Assembly (NCBI GenBank): GCA_023263735.1
Contig: JALQUQ010000066.1
Coordinates: 1 to 10,959, forward strand
Source of the DNA: Paracoccaceae bacterium
GTDB taxonomy: Bacteria; Pseudomonadota; Alphaproteobacteria; Rhodobacterales; Rhodobacteraceae
DNA: 10,959 bases
Direction: 5' to 3'
Shown: piece after piece, positions 1 through 6,572 of the stretch
How the letters are laid out: every line of letters starts with the position of its first letter
Numbering within the stretch: position 1 is the stretch's first letter
The notes under the pieces: model-generated
What the model saw: only the letters and a program-made list of their open reading frames with translations
The model's database searches: none
What the model was told of the DNA's origin: nothing
Position numbers and translations under genes: made by a program

Positions 1-785
1 CATTTCATGACCTGATCGGCGGCCTGACGCAAAAGGATCCGCCCCACTTCGGTCGAACCGGTAAAGGTCAGCTTCCGCACCAGATGGTTTTCGCAGAATT
101 CCTTGCCGATATCCGACGACCGGATCGAAGTGATGACCGAGAAGATCCCCTTTGGCAGGCCCGCGCGTTCGCCCAAGACGGCCATGGCAAGGGCCGACAG
201 CGGGGTTTCGGCGGCGGGGCGGGCGACAAAGCCGCAGCCAGCGGCCAGCGCGGGGCCAACCTTGCGCGCGATCATCGCATTGGGAAAGTTCCACGGCGTG
301 ATCGAACCCACCACGCCGATCGGCTGTTTGATGACAGTCAGACGCTTGTCACGCTGGTGGCCCGGAATGGTTTCGCCATAGTTCCGCTTGGCCTCTTCGC
401 CAAACCATTCGATAAAGCTCGCCCCATAGGCGATTTCGCCTTTGGCCTCGGCCAAGGGTTTTCCCATTTCGGCGGTCAGGATCTTGCCCAGATCGTCCTG
501 ATTTTCCATCATCAGGTCGAACCATTTGCGCAAGACGGCCGCGCGCTCTTTGCCGGTGCGGGTGGCCCATTCCTTCATCGCCGTGTTTGCGGCGTCGATG
601 GCGCGGGCGGTTTCGGCCCGGCCAAGGTTGGGCAATTGGCAAATGACATCGCCGCGGGCGGGGTTCGTAACTTCAAACGTGGTGCCATCGTCGGCATCGA
701 CCCATTCGCCCGCCACATAAGCCTTGGTGACCAAGAGCGACGGGTCCTTGAGGATCGAGGAAAGATTGGTGACGGAATCGAGCAT
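1..785 (-). CDS. gabD: NAD(P)-dependent succinate-semialdehyde dehydrogenase, N-terminal part (cut by window edge)
   Basis: Aldehyde dehydrogenase superfamily, closest in pattern to GabD, which oxidises succinate semialdehyde to succinate in the cytoplasm (GABA catabolism). The first 261 residues are visible and the frame stays open to the window edge. Visible family landmarks are GKPLAEAKGE near 108-117, the ITPWNFP cofactor/substrate segment at 162-168, ARPAAETPL at 188-196 and the FTGSTEVGR dinucleotide-binding turn at 241-249. The catalytic Glu (ELGG) and Cys lie beyond the edge, so activity cannot be judged here. The ATG at 785 is supported by a GGGAGG ribosome site (792-797) six bases upstream. 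Residue 189 is Arg where E. coli GabD has Lys (KPA). The gene is divergent from the hydrolase at 887. Family assignment is secure; the exact substrate (succinate semialdehyde versus glutarate semialdehyde or a related aldehyde) is inferred from overall resemblance to GabD. Confidence 0.88.
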   Translation of the reverse strand, partial: MLDSVTNLSSILKDPSLLVTKAYVAGEWVDADDGTTFEVTNPARGDVICQLPNLGRAETARAIDAANTAMKEWATRTGKERAAVLRKWFDLMMENQDDLGKILTAEMGKPLAEAKGEIAYGASFIEWFGEEAKRNYGETIPGHQRDKRLTVIKQPIGVVGSITPWNFPNAMIARKVGPALAAGCGFVARPAAETPLSALAMAVLGERAGLPKGIFSVITSIRSSDIGKEFCENHLVRKLTFTGSTEVGRILLRQAADQVMK

Positions 786-791
786 GAGGGG

Positions 792-878
792 CCTCCCATT
801 TCGGCTGCACACATGCAAAGCATGGTGGGGCGGAACTGTCCAGTTCAGCGGGAGACCTATCAAGCTTTTTGATCAAAA
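792..878. promoter_or_regulatory. Divergent gabD/hydrolase control region with three short perfect inverted repeats
   Basis: The 101 bases between the two divergent start codons must carry the 5' signals of both genes. Three separate perfect inverted repeats are visible: CATGC-AAA-GCATG (812-824), GAACTG-TC-CAGTTC (833-846) and TTTTGATCAAAA (867-878). The last one lies just upstream of the hydrolase ribosome site. Any of them could be an operator for a dimeric regulator, but none matches an operator I recognise. I could not pick convincing -35/-10 pairs for either direction. Confidence 0.35.
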
Positions 879-886
879 GGGCAGCC

Positions 887-1669
887 ATGTTCGACGTTGC
901 AGAGATGGATCGCGCCTATATGAACGCCGCCTTTATCGCGGATGGCGCGAATTATCCGGCAAAGTGGACATCCGAGGCGGCGCGGTTCCGGGCTCAGATG
1001 GGCGCTCGGGCCCGATTGGATCAACGGTTTGGGTCTGGGGAGGCGGCGCTTTTCGATCTGTTCCTGCCCGATCAGGCCCCCAACGGCCTTTTGGTCTTTC
1101 TCCACGGCGGATACTGGATGGCCTTTGGTCGGCAAGATTGGTCCCATCTGGCGGCAGGCGCGGTGCAGCGCGGGTGGGCCTGTGCCCTGCTTGGCTATCC
1201 TCTGGCCCCACAGGCGCGATTGGCCGAGATGACCCAGCATATCGCCGCAGGCTTGGCGCATTTGCGCGGATTGGGATTGGGCCCGATTGTGGTGACGGGG
1301 CATTCCGCCGGGGGGCATCTGGCGGCGCGGATGGCGACGCTGGACTGCGGGGTCCGCCGCGTGGTGCCGATTTCGCCCCTGTCGGATTTGCGGCCCCTGC
1401 GGTTGACCCAGATGAACGCCACCCTCCAGATCGACGCGGCCGAGGCCCAGTCAGAAAGCCCCGCGCTTTTGGCGCGCAGGCCAGAGGTTGACTGCCATGT
1501 CTGGGTGGGCGGGCAGGAACGGCCTGCCTTTCTGTGGCAGGCCCGCACGCTGTCGGAAAACTGGAATTGCCCGTGGACGGTTGCGCCCGGGCGACATCAT
1601 TTCGATGTCATCGACGATCTGGCGCAACCGAACAGTGATCTGGTCGAAATTTGTCTGGGCGGGTTATAG
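887..1669 (+). CDS. Alpha/beta hydrolase, kynurenine formamidase-like
   Basis: A 260-residue serine hydrolase of the alpha/beta fold. HGGYW at residues 73-77 is the oxyanion-hole motif typical of kynurenine formamidases and related esterases. GHSAGGH at 138-144 holds the nucleophile Ser140. A late His in RHHF (about 238) fits the catalytic His, and the acid is probably in VGGQERPAF, where Glu211 stands at the expected place. There is no signal peptide, so it should be cytoplasmic. The start at ATG 887 is chosen because AAGGG lies five bases upstream; an in-frame TTG at 869 would remove that spacing. Arylformamidases open N-formylkynurenine in tryptophan breakdown, but no other kyn gene is visible here, so the substrate is unproven. 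Its 3' end overlaps the convergent gene at 1664 by six bases. Confidence 0.8.
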   Translation: MFDVAEMDRAYMNAAFIADGANYPAKWTSEAARFRAQMGARARLDQRFGSGEAALFDLFLPDQAPNGLLVFLHGGYWMAFGRQDWSHLAAGAVQRGWACALLGYPLAPQARLAEMTQHIAAGLAHLRGLGLGPIVVTGHSAGGHLAARMATLDCGVRRVVPISPLSDLRPLRLTQMNATLQIDAAEAQSESPALLARRPEVDCHVWVGGQERPAFLWQARTLSENWNCPWTVAPGRHHFDVIDDLAQPNSDLVEICLGGL

Positions 1670-2242
1670 GCCAGAGTCGAACCGCGCCAATTTTGCCAGA
1701 TCCATGGTTTCCATGAATTTGACCAGATGAACGGTTTCGCGGCCTGTCACCTGCACATAGATCCGATTATCGATCAGGGCCGAGATGCCGTTTTCCTGAT
1801 CAAGAAACTTGTATCCCTGAATTTCGACAACCTTGCCCATCATCGACAGCATCTGCTCATTGCCAAACATCTGAAGCATGGGAAGAACGATGGGGGAATC
1901 TACCGTGATGTTCAGCGACATCGTGTTTCCGTCGGCATCGTAATACGAGGCCTCAACCCCGGCACCGCCGCCCGCGAATTGCAGGTTGGCGGTGAAATCG
2001 GGGGTGACGTTGCGCGTCAGGCCGTCGCCTTCGGCGGGGATCAGCGCCTCAAGCAGTGCGCCCTGTTTCAGGAAAATGGCCTTGCGCGCGTCGTTCAGGT
2101 GGGAGGACGCCGTTTTCAGATCCCCCGTCTCGGCAGCGGTAGAGGCAGCCGACAGGGCGTCAGCGATTTCATCGGCTTTCACGCTGGTCGCGCCGACGGT
2201 CAGGGCGGTTGCCGAGAGAAGGGAGAAGAGAAGATGTTTCAT
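1664..2242 (-). CDS. Secreted protein of unknown function
   Basis: A 192-residue protein whose family I do not recognise. Residues 1-23 look like a Sec signal peptide: Lys3, a Leu/Ala-rich core and a likely cut after VKA, giving a mature periplasmic protein starting DEIAD. The mature part has an Ala-rich helical stretch (24-70, ending in a LLEALIPAEG segment), then a beta-prone region with GGGAGVEASYYD (91-102), a Met-rich stretch around 122-136 and a C-terminal helix. It has no cysteine and no visible catalytic motif. The long N-terminal helix followed by strands could be a binding fold, but that is a guess. It is the last of the minus-strand group after the OmpA-family and coiled-coil genes, 97 bases downstream of the latter, and a candidate promoter of its own lies in that gap. 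The ribosome site is weak. Convergent six-base overlap with the hydrolase at its 3' end. Confidence 0.8.
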   Translation of the reverse strand: MKHLLFSLLSATALTVGATSVKADEIADALSAASTAAETGDLKTASSHLNDARKAIFLKQGALLEALIPAEGDGLTRNVTPDFTANLQFAGGGAGVEASYYDADGNTMSLNITVDSPIVLPMLQMFGNEQMLSMMGKVVEIQGYKFLDQENGISALIDNRIYVQVTGRETVHLVKFMETMDLAKLARFDSGL

Positions 2243-2273
2243 TGAATGGCCCGGTCAAAATGATTGTGACCGT

Positions 2274-2301
2274 AATCTAGCCATGGGAGCGGGCAGTTCA
2301 A
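2274..2301 (-). promoter_or_regulatory. Candidate sigma70-type promoter for the secreted protein gene
   Basis: On the minus strand, TTGAAC (2301-2296) and TAGATT (2279-2274) are separated by 16 bases, each matching four of six consensus bases. Transcription would start near 2267, leaving a leader of about 25 bases before the ATG at 2242. The position right after a candidate terminator makes it plausible, but the match is only moderate. Confidence 0.35.
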
Positions 2302-2304
2302 TGG

Positions 2305-2327
2305 GCGGGGAAACGCCCTGTCCCCGC
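2305..2327 (-). terminator. GC-rich hairpin after the coiled-coil gene, possible terminator
   Basis: GCGGGGA (2305-2311) and TCCCCGC (2321-2327) form a perfect seven-pair stem with a nine-base loop, 13 bases beyond the stop codon of the coiled-coil gene. There is no T-run after the stem on the minus strand, so it would be an atypical or Rho-assisted terminator, or an mRNA-stabilising 3' hairpin. Confidence 0.4.
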
Positions 2328-2339
2328 GGAAACACCGGT

Positions 2340-2669
2340 TCAGGAGTTGGCGTGCATCCGTTCAATATAGATGCGCATTTCTTCGGCTTCGGCGCGCGCG
2401 TCGCGCAAGCCTTCCATAGCCGCGCGCAATTCGGCCTCGGTCTGGGCGATCTGGTTGTTCAGTTCGCTTTCGCGCTGCTCCAGATACATGATCGCCTGAT
2501 CGCGCGTTTCTTCGGCCTCGTGCAGCATCTGGCTCAGCCGATCCATTTCGCCCATGTCCCCCCCCGCGACGCGGGTAAAGCGGTGCATCAGCCAATAGGA
2601 AAACCAGCCCAAGGAAAACGCCGCCATCAGAATGATGGCAGTCACGAGGATAAAGGCGGTTCCATCCAT
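2340..2669 (-). CDS. Small membrane-anchored coiled-coil protein of unknown function
   Basis: A 109-residue protein. One strong membrane helix spans about residues 5-28 (FILVTAIILMAAFSLGW), with MHRFTR just after it; the Arg/His cluster suggests that the C-terminal side stays in the cytoplasm. Residues 41-105 are almost entirely charged and helical (HEAEETRDQAI, LEQRESELNNQ, AEAEEMRIYIERM) with heptad-like spacing, which predicts a long coiled coil. There is no catalytic motif and no cysteine. It starts 21 bases after the stop of the OmpA-family gene, so the two are probably cotranscribed and may act together at the envelope; that link is inference. The organisation resembles small cell-envelope scaffold proteins with a single helix and a coil, but I cannot name a family. 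The ATG at 2669 is the only sensible start, since it places the membrane helix at the N-terminus. Confidence 0.82.
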   Translation of the reverse strand: MDGTAFILVTAIILMAAFSLGWFSYWLMHRFTRVAGGDMGEMDRLSQMLHEAEETRDQAIMYLEQRESELNNQIAQTEAELRAAMEGLRDARAEAEEMRIYIERMHANS

Positions 2670-2690
2670 GGGTCTTGATCTCTTGGCAAA

Positions 2691-4748
2691 TCAGCCGTCG
2701 CGCGCGGGGCGCTGCCGGGGGCGTTTGGTTGCTTCGGTGGGTGCCACGGATGGGCTGTCATCGCCAGTAAAATCGGGCGCGGCAGTGTCATCTTGGGGCG
2801 GTTCTGTTGCAACTGGGTCGGCGTCTTCTGCCGGGGCAGGCTCGGCAGGAGGGGGCGCGTCGGCGGATGCGGGCGCGGCTTCGGCGACGGGCGCGGCCTC
2901 GGCCAACGGGGGCACAGCCGGGGCAGGATCGGCCGAGGGGCGAACGAATTCGATCCGGCGGTTTGCCTCCCGGCCCTCTTCGGTGCCATTGTCGGCGATC
3001 GGATGATCTTCGCCATAGCCCTTTGCCGTCATCGCCGAGACATCGACGCCACGGCCCTGCAAGGCCAACAACACGGCTTCGGCCCGCGCTTGGCTCAGCG
3101 CACGGTTGCCACCGTCTGACCCTTGGCTGTCGGTATGCCCGGAAATTTCCAACTGAAGCGCACCGCAGTTTTCCAGCGCCTGTGCCAGCGCATCCATGAT
3201 CGGTGCGGCGCTTCCATCGATTTCTGCCGAACCGGGGGGGAAGACGATTTTCGATTTGGCGACGACCGCGGCAATCTTTTCGACACATTCTTCGGGCGTG
3301 GGCAGGGCGGCCAGCGGGTCCAGTGCCTCGTCATAGGTGACCTTGACGCGGAATGTCTGACCTTGGCCCAGCTTGTCGGAAAGGATCTGCGACACGCGGG
3401 CCGGGGCATCCTGCGATCCCGTCAAACCCGCCACCTCGACCGAGTCGGGCCGCACGATCAAAGATCCGGTTTCCAACAGCGCAAGGGATTCAAGCCCGGC
3501 CAACACGCGCACCGGCCAACCATCCGGCAGCGTTTCGTCCAAACGGGTCGCGACATAAACCTTATCCGCCCCAAACCGCGCCTTGGCATAGCTGTCAACA
3601 GCACTGCGCAGGCGTTCATCGGTCAGGCGCCCGCGAATTTCGATGCGCCCTTTGTCGCCCAAAGTGGCCAAGAATTCTGCCGGGCCAGCCGATTGATCGG
3701 CCTTGCGCTCCAGCTTGGCATCCAGCGAAAACACGGCGGGAAGGGCCGATTGCAATTCGCCGACCACCTGATCGAAATCGGATTGAGAAACGGTTGGCGC
3801 CGCAACCAGCGAAATATCGGCATCGGAAAAGGTGACCGTCGCATCGCCCAGTTTCGCCACCGCGTCAATCGACTGGCGCACCGCCTCGGCCCACCGGGGA
3901 GAGGGGACGCCCAGACCAAGGGTGCACGAGACCTTGCCCAAGGTTCCCGCCGACGCACCCGCCGACAGGATTTTGCGCCGCGCGTCATCGGTATCGGCCG
4001 AGCAGGCGTCGAACCTTGCGCCCTGACCGTCTTTGACAAAGCGCAGGGTAAAGGGGGTCAAGACCGGGCGCGGGGCTGAAATGTCGATGGCAATCGGCAC
4101 GCCTTCGGGCTTTTCCCGGGCCAATTCGCTTTCCAGTCGGCGCTGTTCCGTATCGCTATCGGCGATTGCATTGACCGTGATGCCATCGACCGCCACCGAA
4201 ATCTTGGACCGTGTCAGGGACTGCAGCGCCGTCAGACCAAAGTCATAAGCCGCGGCCCATTCGGCAGGGGGCGGAAAATCGGCGGTTTCCAGCATGTCAG
4301 ACACGCCGTCCTGCCCGATCAAGGAAATCGCGGCATTGCGCAGCTTTTCAACCTCGGTTTCGCTGGGCAAAAGACCGATCAGCTGAATCCCGTCATCGTT
4401 GCGCAGCATCTCAATCGAAAAGCGCGGGGCTTCGATGGCCGAAACCGGGGCCACATCCACCAAATCGCGGATTCGGCCCGAACGAACGACCGTGCCCGCC
4501 AGATTGACGGCCCGGAATCGCGCCGCTTCGTCGGGGGCCTGCCCGGACAACCGCACCTGAAGCCCGTCGGTCGAGACGGTGACCCAAGTGATGCCTTGGG
4601 ACAAAAGCGCCGATGTGACGGCCTGTTGCGACCGCGCCTCGATCACGGTCGCCGCGCCCCAAGCGGTCAGCAACGACACGGTCCCCGCAGCCGCAAAAAG
4701 CCCGACCGCAGCAAAGGCCGACCGAAGATCGGTTCCGAGTTTCATCAT
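2691..4748 (-). CDS. OmpA-family membrane-anchored protein with BON-like repeats
   Basis: About 685 residues. An N-terminal hydrophobic segment (about 12-35) lacks a clear cleavage site and probably anchors the protein in the inner membrane, with the rest in the periplasm. Then come about six short strand-helix-strand units that look BON-like, beginning near residues 62, 120, 189, 310, 367 and 436. An OmpA C-terminal peptidoglycan-binding domain spans 485-601: GHTDSQG at 537-543 holds the Asp and NRRIEF at 596-601 the Arg that contact diaminopimelate in this family. A Pro/Ala/Glu-rich low-complexity tail runs from 602 to 685 and ends in a basic RPRQRPARDG. Cys249/275 and Cys488/528 could form disulfides. 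The start is taken at 4748 (4745 is equally possible), because it places the membrane segment at the N-terminus; an in-frame ATG at 4823 would add 25 polar residues and falls inside a candidate promoter. Neither start has a clear ribosome site. Function is likely envelope anchoring, inferred from the domains. Confidence 0.88.
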   Translation of the reverse strand: MMKLGTDLRSAFAAVGLFAAAGTVSLLTAWGAATVIEARSQQAVTSALLSQGITWVTVSTDGLQVRLSGQAPDEAARFRAVNLAGTVVRSGRIRDLVDVAPVSAIEAPRFSIEMLRNDDGIQLIGLLPSETEVEKLRNAAISLIGQDGVSDMLETADFPPPAEWAAAYDFGLTALQSLTRSKISVAVDGITVNAIADSDTEQRRLESELAREKPEGVPIAIDISAPRPVLTPFTLRFVKDGQGARFDACSADTDDARRKILSAGASAGTLGKVSCTLGLGVPSPRWAEAVRQSIDAVAKLGDATVTFSDADISLVAAPTVSQSDFDQVVGELQSALPAVFSLDAKLERKADQSAGPAEFLATLGDKGRIEIRGRLTDERLRSAVDSYAKARFGADKVYVATRLDETLPDGWPVRVLAGLESLALLETGSLIVRPDSVEVAGLTGSQDAPARVSQILSDKLGQGQTFRVKVTYDEALDPLAALPTPEECVEKIAAVVAKSKIVFPPGSAEIDGSAAPIMDALAQALENCGALQLEISGHTDSQGSDGGNRALSQARAEAVLLALQGRGVDVSAMTAKGYGEDHPIADNGTEEGREANRRIEFVRPSADPAPAVPPLAEAAPVAEAAPASADAPPPAEPAPAEDADPVATEPPQDDTAAPDFTGDDSPSVAPTEATKRPRQRPARDG

Positions 4749-4822
4749 CAGACGTTTTGGCAAACGGTCACCCTGACTGCAGAAGTTCGGCACTGACGTC
4801 CGATTGTTGCAAGCTGATTGCA

Positions 4823-4851
4823 TCCATAAGGAGGGACCGCAGGCTTATCAA
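4823..4851 (-). promoter_or_regulatory. Candidate promoter for the OmpA-family gene
   Basis: On the minus strand TTGATA (4851-4846, five of six matches to the -35 consensus) is followed after 17 bases by TATGGA (4828-4823, three of six). It begins immediately after the ubiA stop codon. Transcription from it would start near 4816 and give a leader of about 70 bases to the ATG at 4748. If real, it rules out the upstream ATG at 4823 as the translation start. The weak -10 keeps confidence low. Confidence 0.35.
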
Positions 4852-5835
4852 TCACATGAGCGCCGCGACGGCAAGAAACAGCGCAGGCAGCATGCCGGCG
4901 TTCCGATTTTCCCGAAAGATGCGCAGGCAAGAGGCCGGGTCATCGATATCAAGTTGGGTCATCTGGCGCACCATATGCCATCCAAAGGCCCATGCCCCTG
5001 CCAAAGCGATCACCATCTGAAGCGGATTGTGGCGCGGCAAAAGCGCCAGAATGACGGCCATGCCCATGCTGAGAACCGCGCCCACTAGAAAGAGGCGCAG
5101 CCACCGTGCGGTTTGGTTGCCGAACAGGCGCGCGGTCGATTTGACCCCGATCAGGGCGTCATCCTCTTTGTCCTGATGCGCGTAGACGGTGTCGTAGAAC
5201 AGCGTCCAGAAAATGCCCGCGAGATACAGAAAGATGGCGGCGGGGGGCAGGGTGCCCGCATGCGCGGCCCAAGCCAAGAGCGCCCCCCAGTTGAAGGCCA
5301 GCCCCAGAAACACCTGCGGCCACCATGTAAAGCGTTTGGCAAAGGGGTAGATCGCCACCAGCAGCAGCGACCCAACGCCCAAGGCGATGGCAATGTCGTT
5401 GTAGGAAAACAGGATCATGGCGGCGATCACCGCCTGAAACGCCATCCAGATCACGGCACCCCGCACCGTCACCTGACCCGAAGGCAGCGGGCGGGATCGC
5501 GTGCGCGCCACTTGGGCATCAAAGTTGCGGTCGGAAATATCGTTCCATGTGCATCCCGCGCCCCGCATCAAGAAGGCCCCGGCAAAGCACGAGACAGCCA
5601 GCCAAAGATCCCACAGCTTGAACGCATCGACAGCCGCCGAGAGGGTCAGCCCCCAGACGCAGGGAATGAACAAGAGCCACGTCCCGATCGGGCGGTCGGC
5701 ACGAGACAGACGCAGATAGGGCCGCGAGGGGGACGGTGCGTATTTATCGACCCAATTGTCCTTGGGCGCATCGCTGACGCGATCCGAAGGATTGGCCGAC
5801 AATTCGACCTCTGGCGTTTCCGGGTTTTGAGACAT
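4852..5835 (-). CDS. ubiA: 4-hydroxybenzoate polyprenyltransferase
   Basis: A 327-residue integral membrane prenyltransferase. It joins a long polyprenyl chain to 4-hydroxybenzoate, the second committed step of ubiquinone synthesis, in the inner membrane. Both Asp-rich motifs are intact: NDISDRNFD at 98-106, followed by ARTRSRPLPSG, and DTVYAHQDKEDD at 215-226, followed by IGVKSTA. These bind the Mg-diphosphate of the prenyl donor. Several hydrophobic helices are visible (for example 50-70, 75-92, 126-145, 148-165, 195-214, 246-266, 272-290). The first 35 residues are polar, somewhat longer than in E. coli UbiA, and end in the conserved PSRPYLRLSRADRPIGTWLL. ATG 5835 has no obvious ribosome site and lies 11 bases from the divergent rsmE start. 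Downstream, the OmpA-family gene follows after about 100 bases. Confidence 0.95.
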   Translation of the reverse strand: MSQNPETPEVELSANPSDRVSDAPKDNWVDKYAPSPSRPYLRLSRADRPIGTWLLFIPCVWGLTLSAAVDAFKLWDLWLAVSCFAGAFLMRGAGCTWNDISDRNFDAQVARTRSRPLPSGQVTVRGAVIWMAFQAVIAAMILFSYNDIAIALGVGSLLLVAIYPFAKRFTWWPQVFLGLAFNWGALLAWAAHAGTLPPAAIFLYLAGIFWTLFYDTVYAHQDKEDDALIGVKSTARLFGNQTARWLRLFLVGAVLSMGMAVILALLPRHNPLQMVIALAGAWAFGWHMVRQMTQLDIDDPASCLRIFRENRNAGMLPALFLAVAALM

Positions 5836-5846
5836 AGCTATATACC
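5836..5846. promoter_or_regulatory. Eleven-base divergent gap between the ubiA and rsmE start codons
   Basis: Only 11 bases separate the two ATG codons. They contain a self-complementary TATATA (5839-5844) and no ribosome site for either gene. A TATATA used as a -10 element would start transcription inside the coding regions, so it does not explain either start. The real promoters probably overlap the opposite gene's first codons, or the mRNAs have very short or no leaders. Confidence 0.4.
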
Positions 5847-6572
5847 ATGGATGCGAAGGTCAGACTTTTTGTAAATCAGCCGCTGGGTTCAGGGCAAGCC
5901 GTGGACGTGGGCCCCGAGCAGGCAAATTATCTCTTTTCGGTGATGAGGCTTGTTCCCGGCGCCACTGTTCGGCTGTTCAATGGTCAGGACGGCGAATGGA
6001 TAGCCCGGGTTGAGTTGGCGAGCAAAAAGCGCGGCGTGCTGATCTGCGAACGGCAAAACGGCCCGCAGGTTTCGCCACCCGACCTGTGGCTGCTGTTCGC
6101 GCCCATCCGCAAGGAACGCACGAATTTCGTTGTGGAAAAGGCTGTTGAATTGGGCGTTGCGCGTGTGATCCCCGTGATGACGCGCTTTACCAATTCGGAA
6201 CGGTGGCGGCAGGACAAGCAATTGGCGCATGCGGTCGAAGCGGCGGAGCAGTGCGGCGCGACCTTTGTGCCCCAGATCGACGATGTGGCGCATCTGGACC
6301 GGATTTTGGCAAACTGGCCGCCAGAGCGGGTGCTGTATTGGGCCGATGAAAGCCGGGCAGGGCAGCCGCACGGTTTTTCCGGTCCGACAGAGTCGGGGGC
6401 GGCGGCCATTCTGATCGGGCCCGAGGGGGGATTTTCTGATGAGGAAAAGACCCTTTTGAACAGTTTGCCCTTTGTGCGCCCCTTCAGTCTGGGGCCGCGA
6501 ATCCTGCGGGCGGAAACGGCGGCCGTAGCGGCTTTGGCCCTGTGGCAAAACGCGATGGGAGATTGGACATGA
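5847..6572 (+). CDS. rsmE: 16S rRNA (uracil(1498)-N(3))-methyltransferase
   Basis: A 241-residue SPOUT-class enzyme that methylates N3 of U1498 in 16S rRNA, using S-adenosylmethionine, in the cytoplasm. The N-terminal PUA-like part (about 1-72) starts MDAKVRLFVN and includes the ANYLFSVMRL segment. The C-terminal knot carries the family signatures: RTNFVVEKAVELGV at 91-104, EAAEQCG at 131-137, ILIGPEGGFSDEE at 188-200 and SLGPRILRAETA at 214-225. These form the SAM-binding trefoil knot. Length is normal for the family. The ATG at 5847 matches the usual N-terminus, though it has no ribosome site. The stop overlaps the next gene as ATGA (6569-6572), so the downstream membrane protein is translationally coupled to it. 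Confidence 0.95.
   Translation: MDAKVRLFVNQPLGSGQAVDVGPEQANYLFSVMRLVPGATVRLFNGQDGEWIARVELASKKRGVLICERQNGPQVSPPDLWLLFAPIRKERTNFVVEKAVELGVARVIPVMTRFTNSERWRQDKQLAHAVEAAEQCGATFVPQIDDVAHLDRILANWPPERVLYWADESRAGQPHGFSGPTESGAAAILIGPEGGFSDEEKTLLNSLPFVRPFSLGPRILRAETAAVAALALWQNAMGDWT

Noticed and set aside
84..872. Plus-strand open frame (262 codons) opposite gabD
   Set aside because: Shadow of the aldehyde dehydrogenase reading frame; composition is not protein-like.
3123..4079. Plus-strand open frame (318 codons) inside the OmpA-family gene
   Set aside because: Antisense to a clear gene, with low-complexity Arg/Gly/Gln composition and no ribosome site or motif.
4749..4823. 25-residue N-terminal extension of the OmpA-family protein from ATG 4823
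   Set aside because: It would bury the membrane segment behind a polar Cys-containing stretch, has no ribosome site and overlaps a candidate -10 box.
5113..5874. Plus-strand open frame (253 codons) opposite ubiA
   Set aside because: Opposite a gene with intact catalytic motifs and without any domain of its own.
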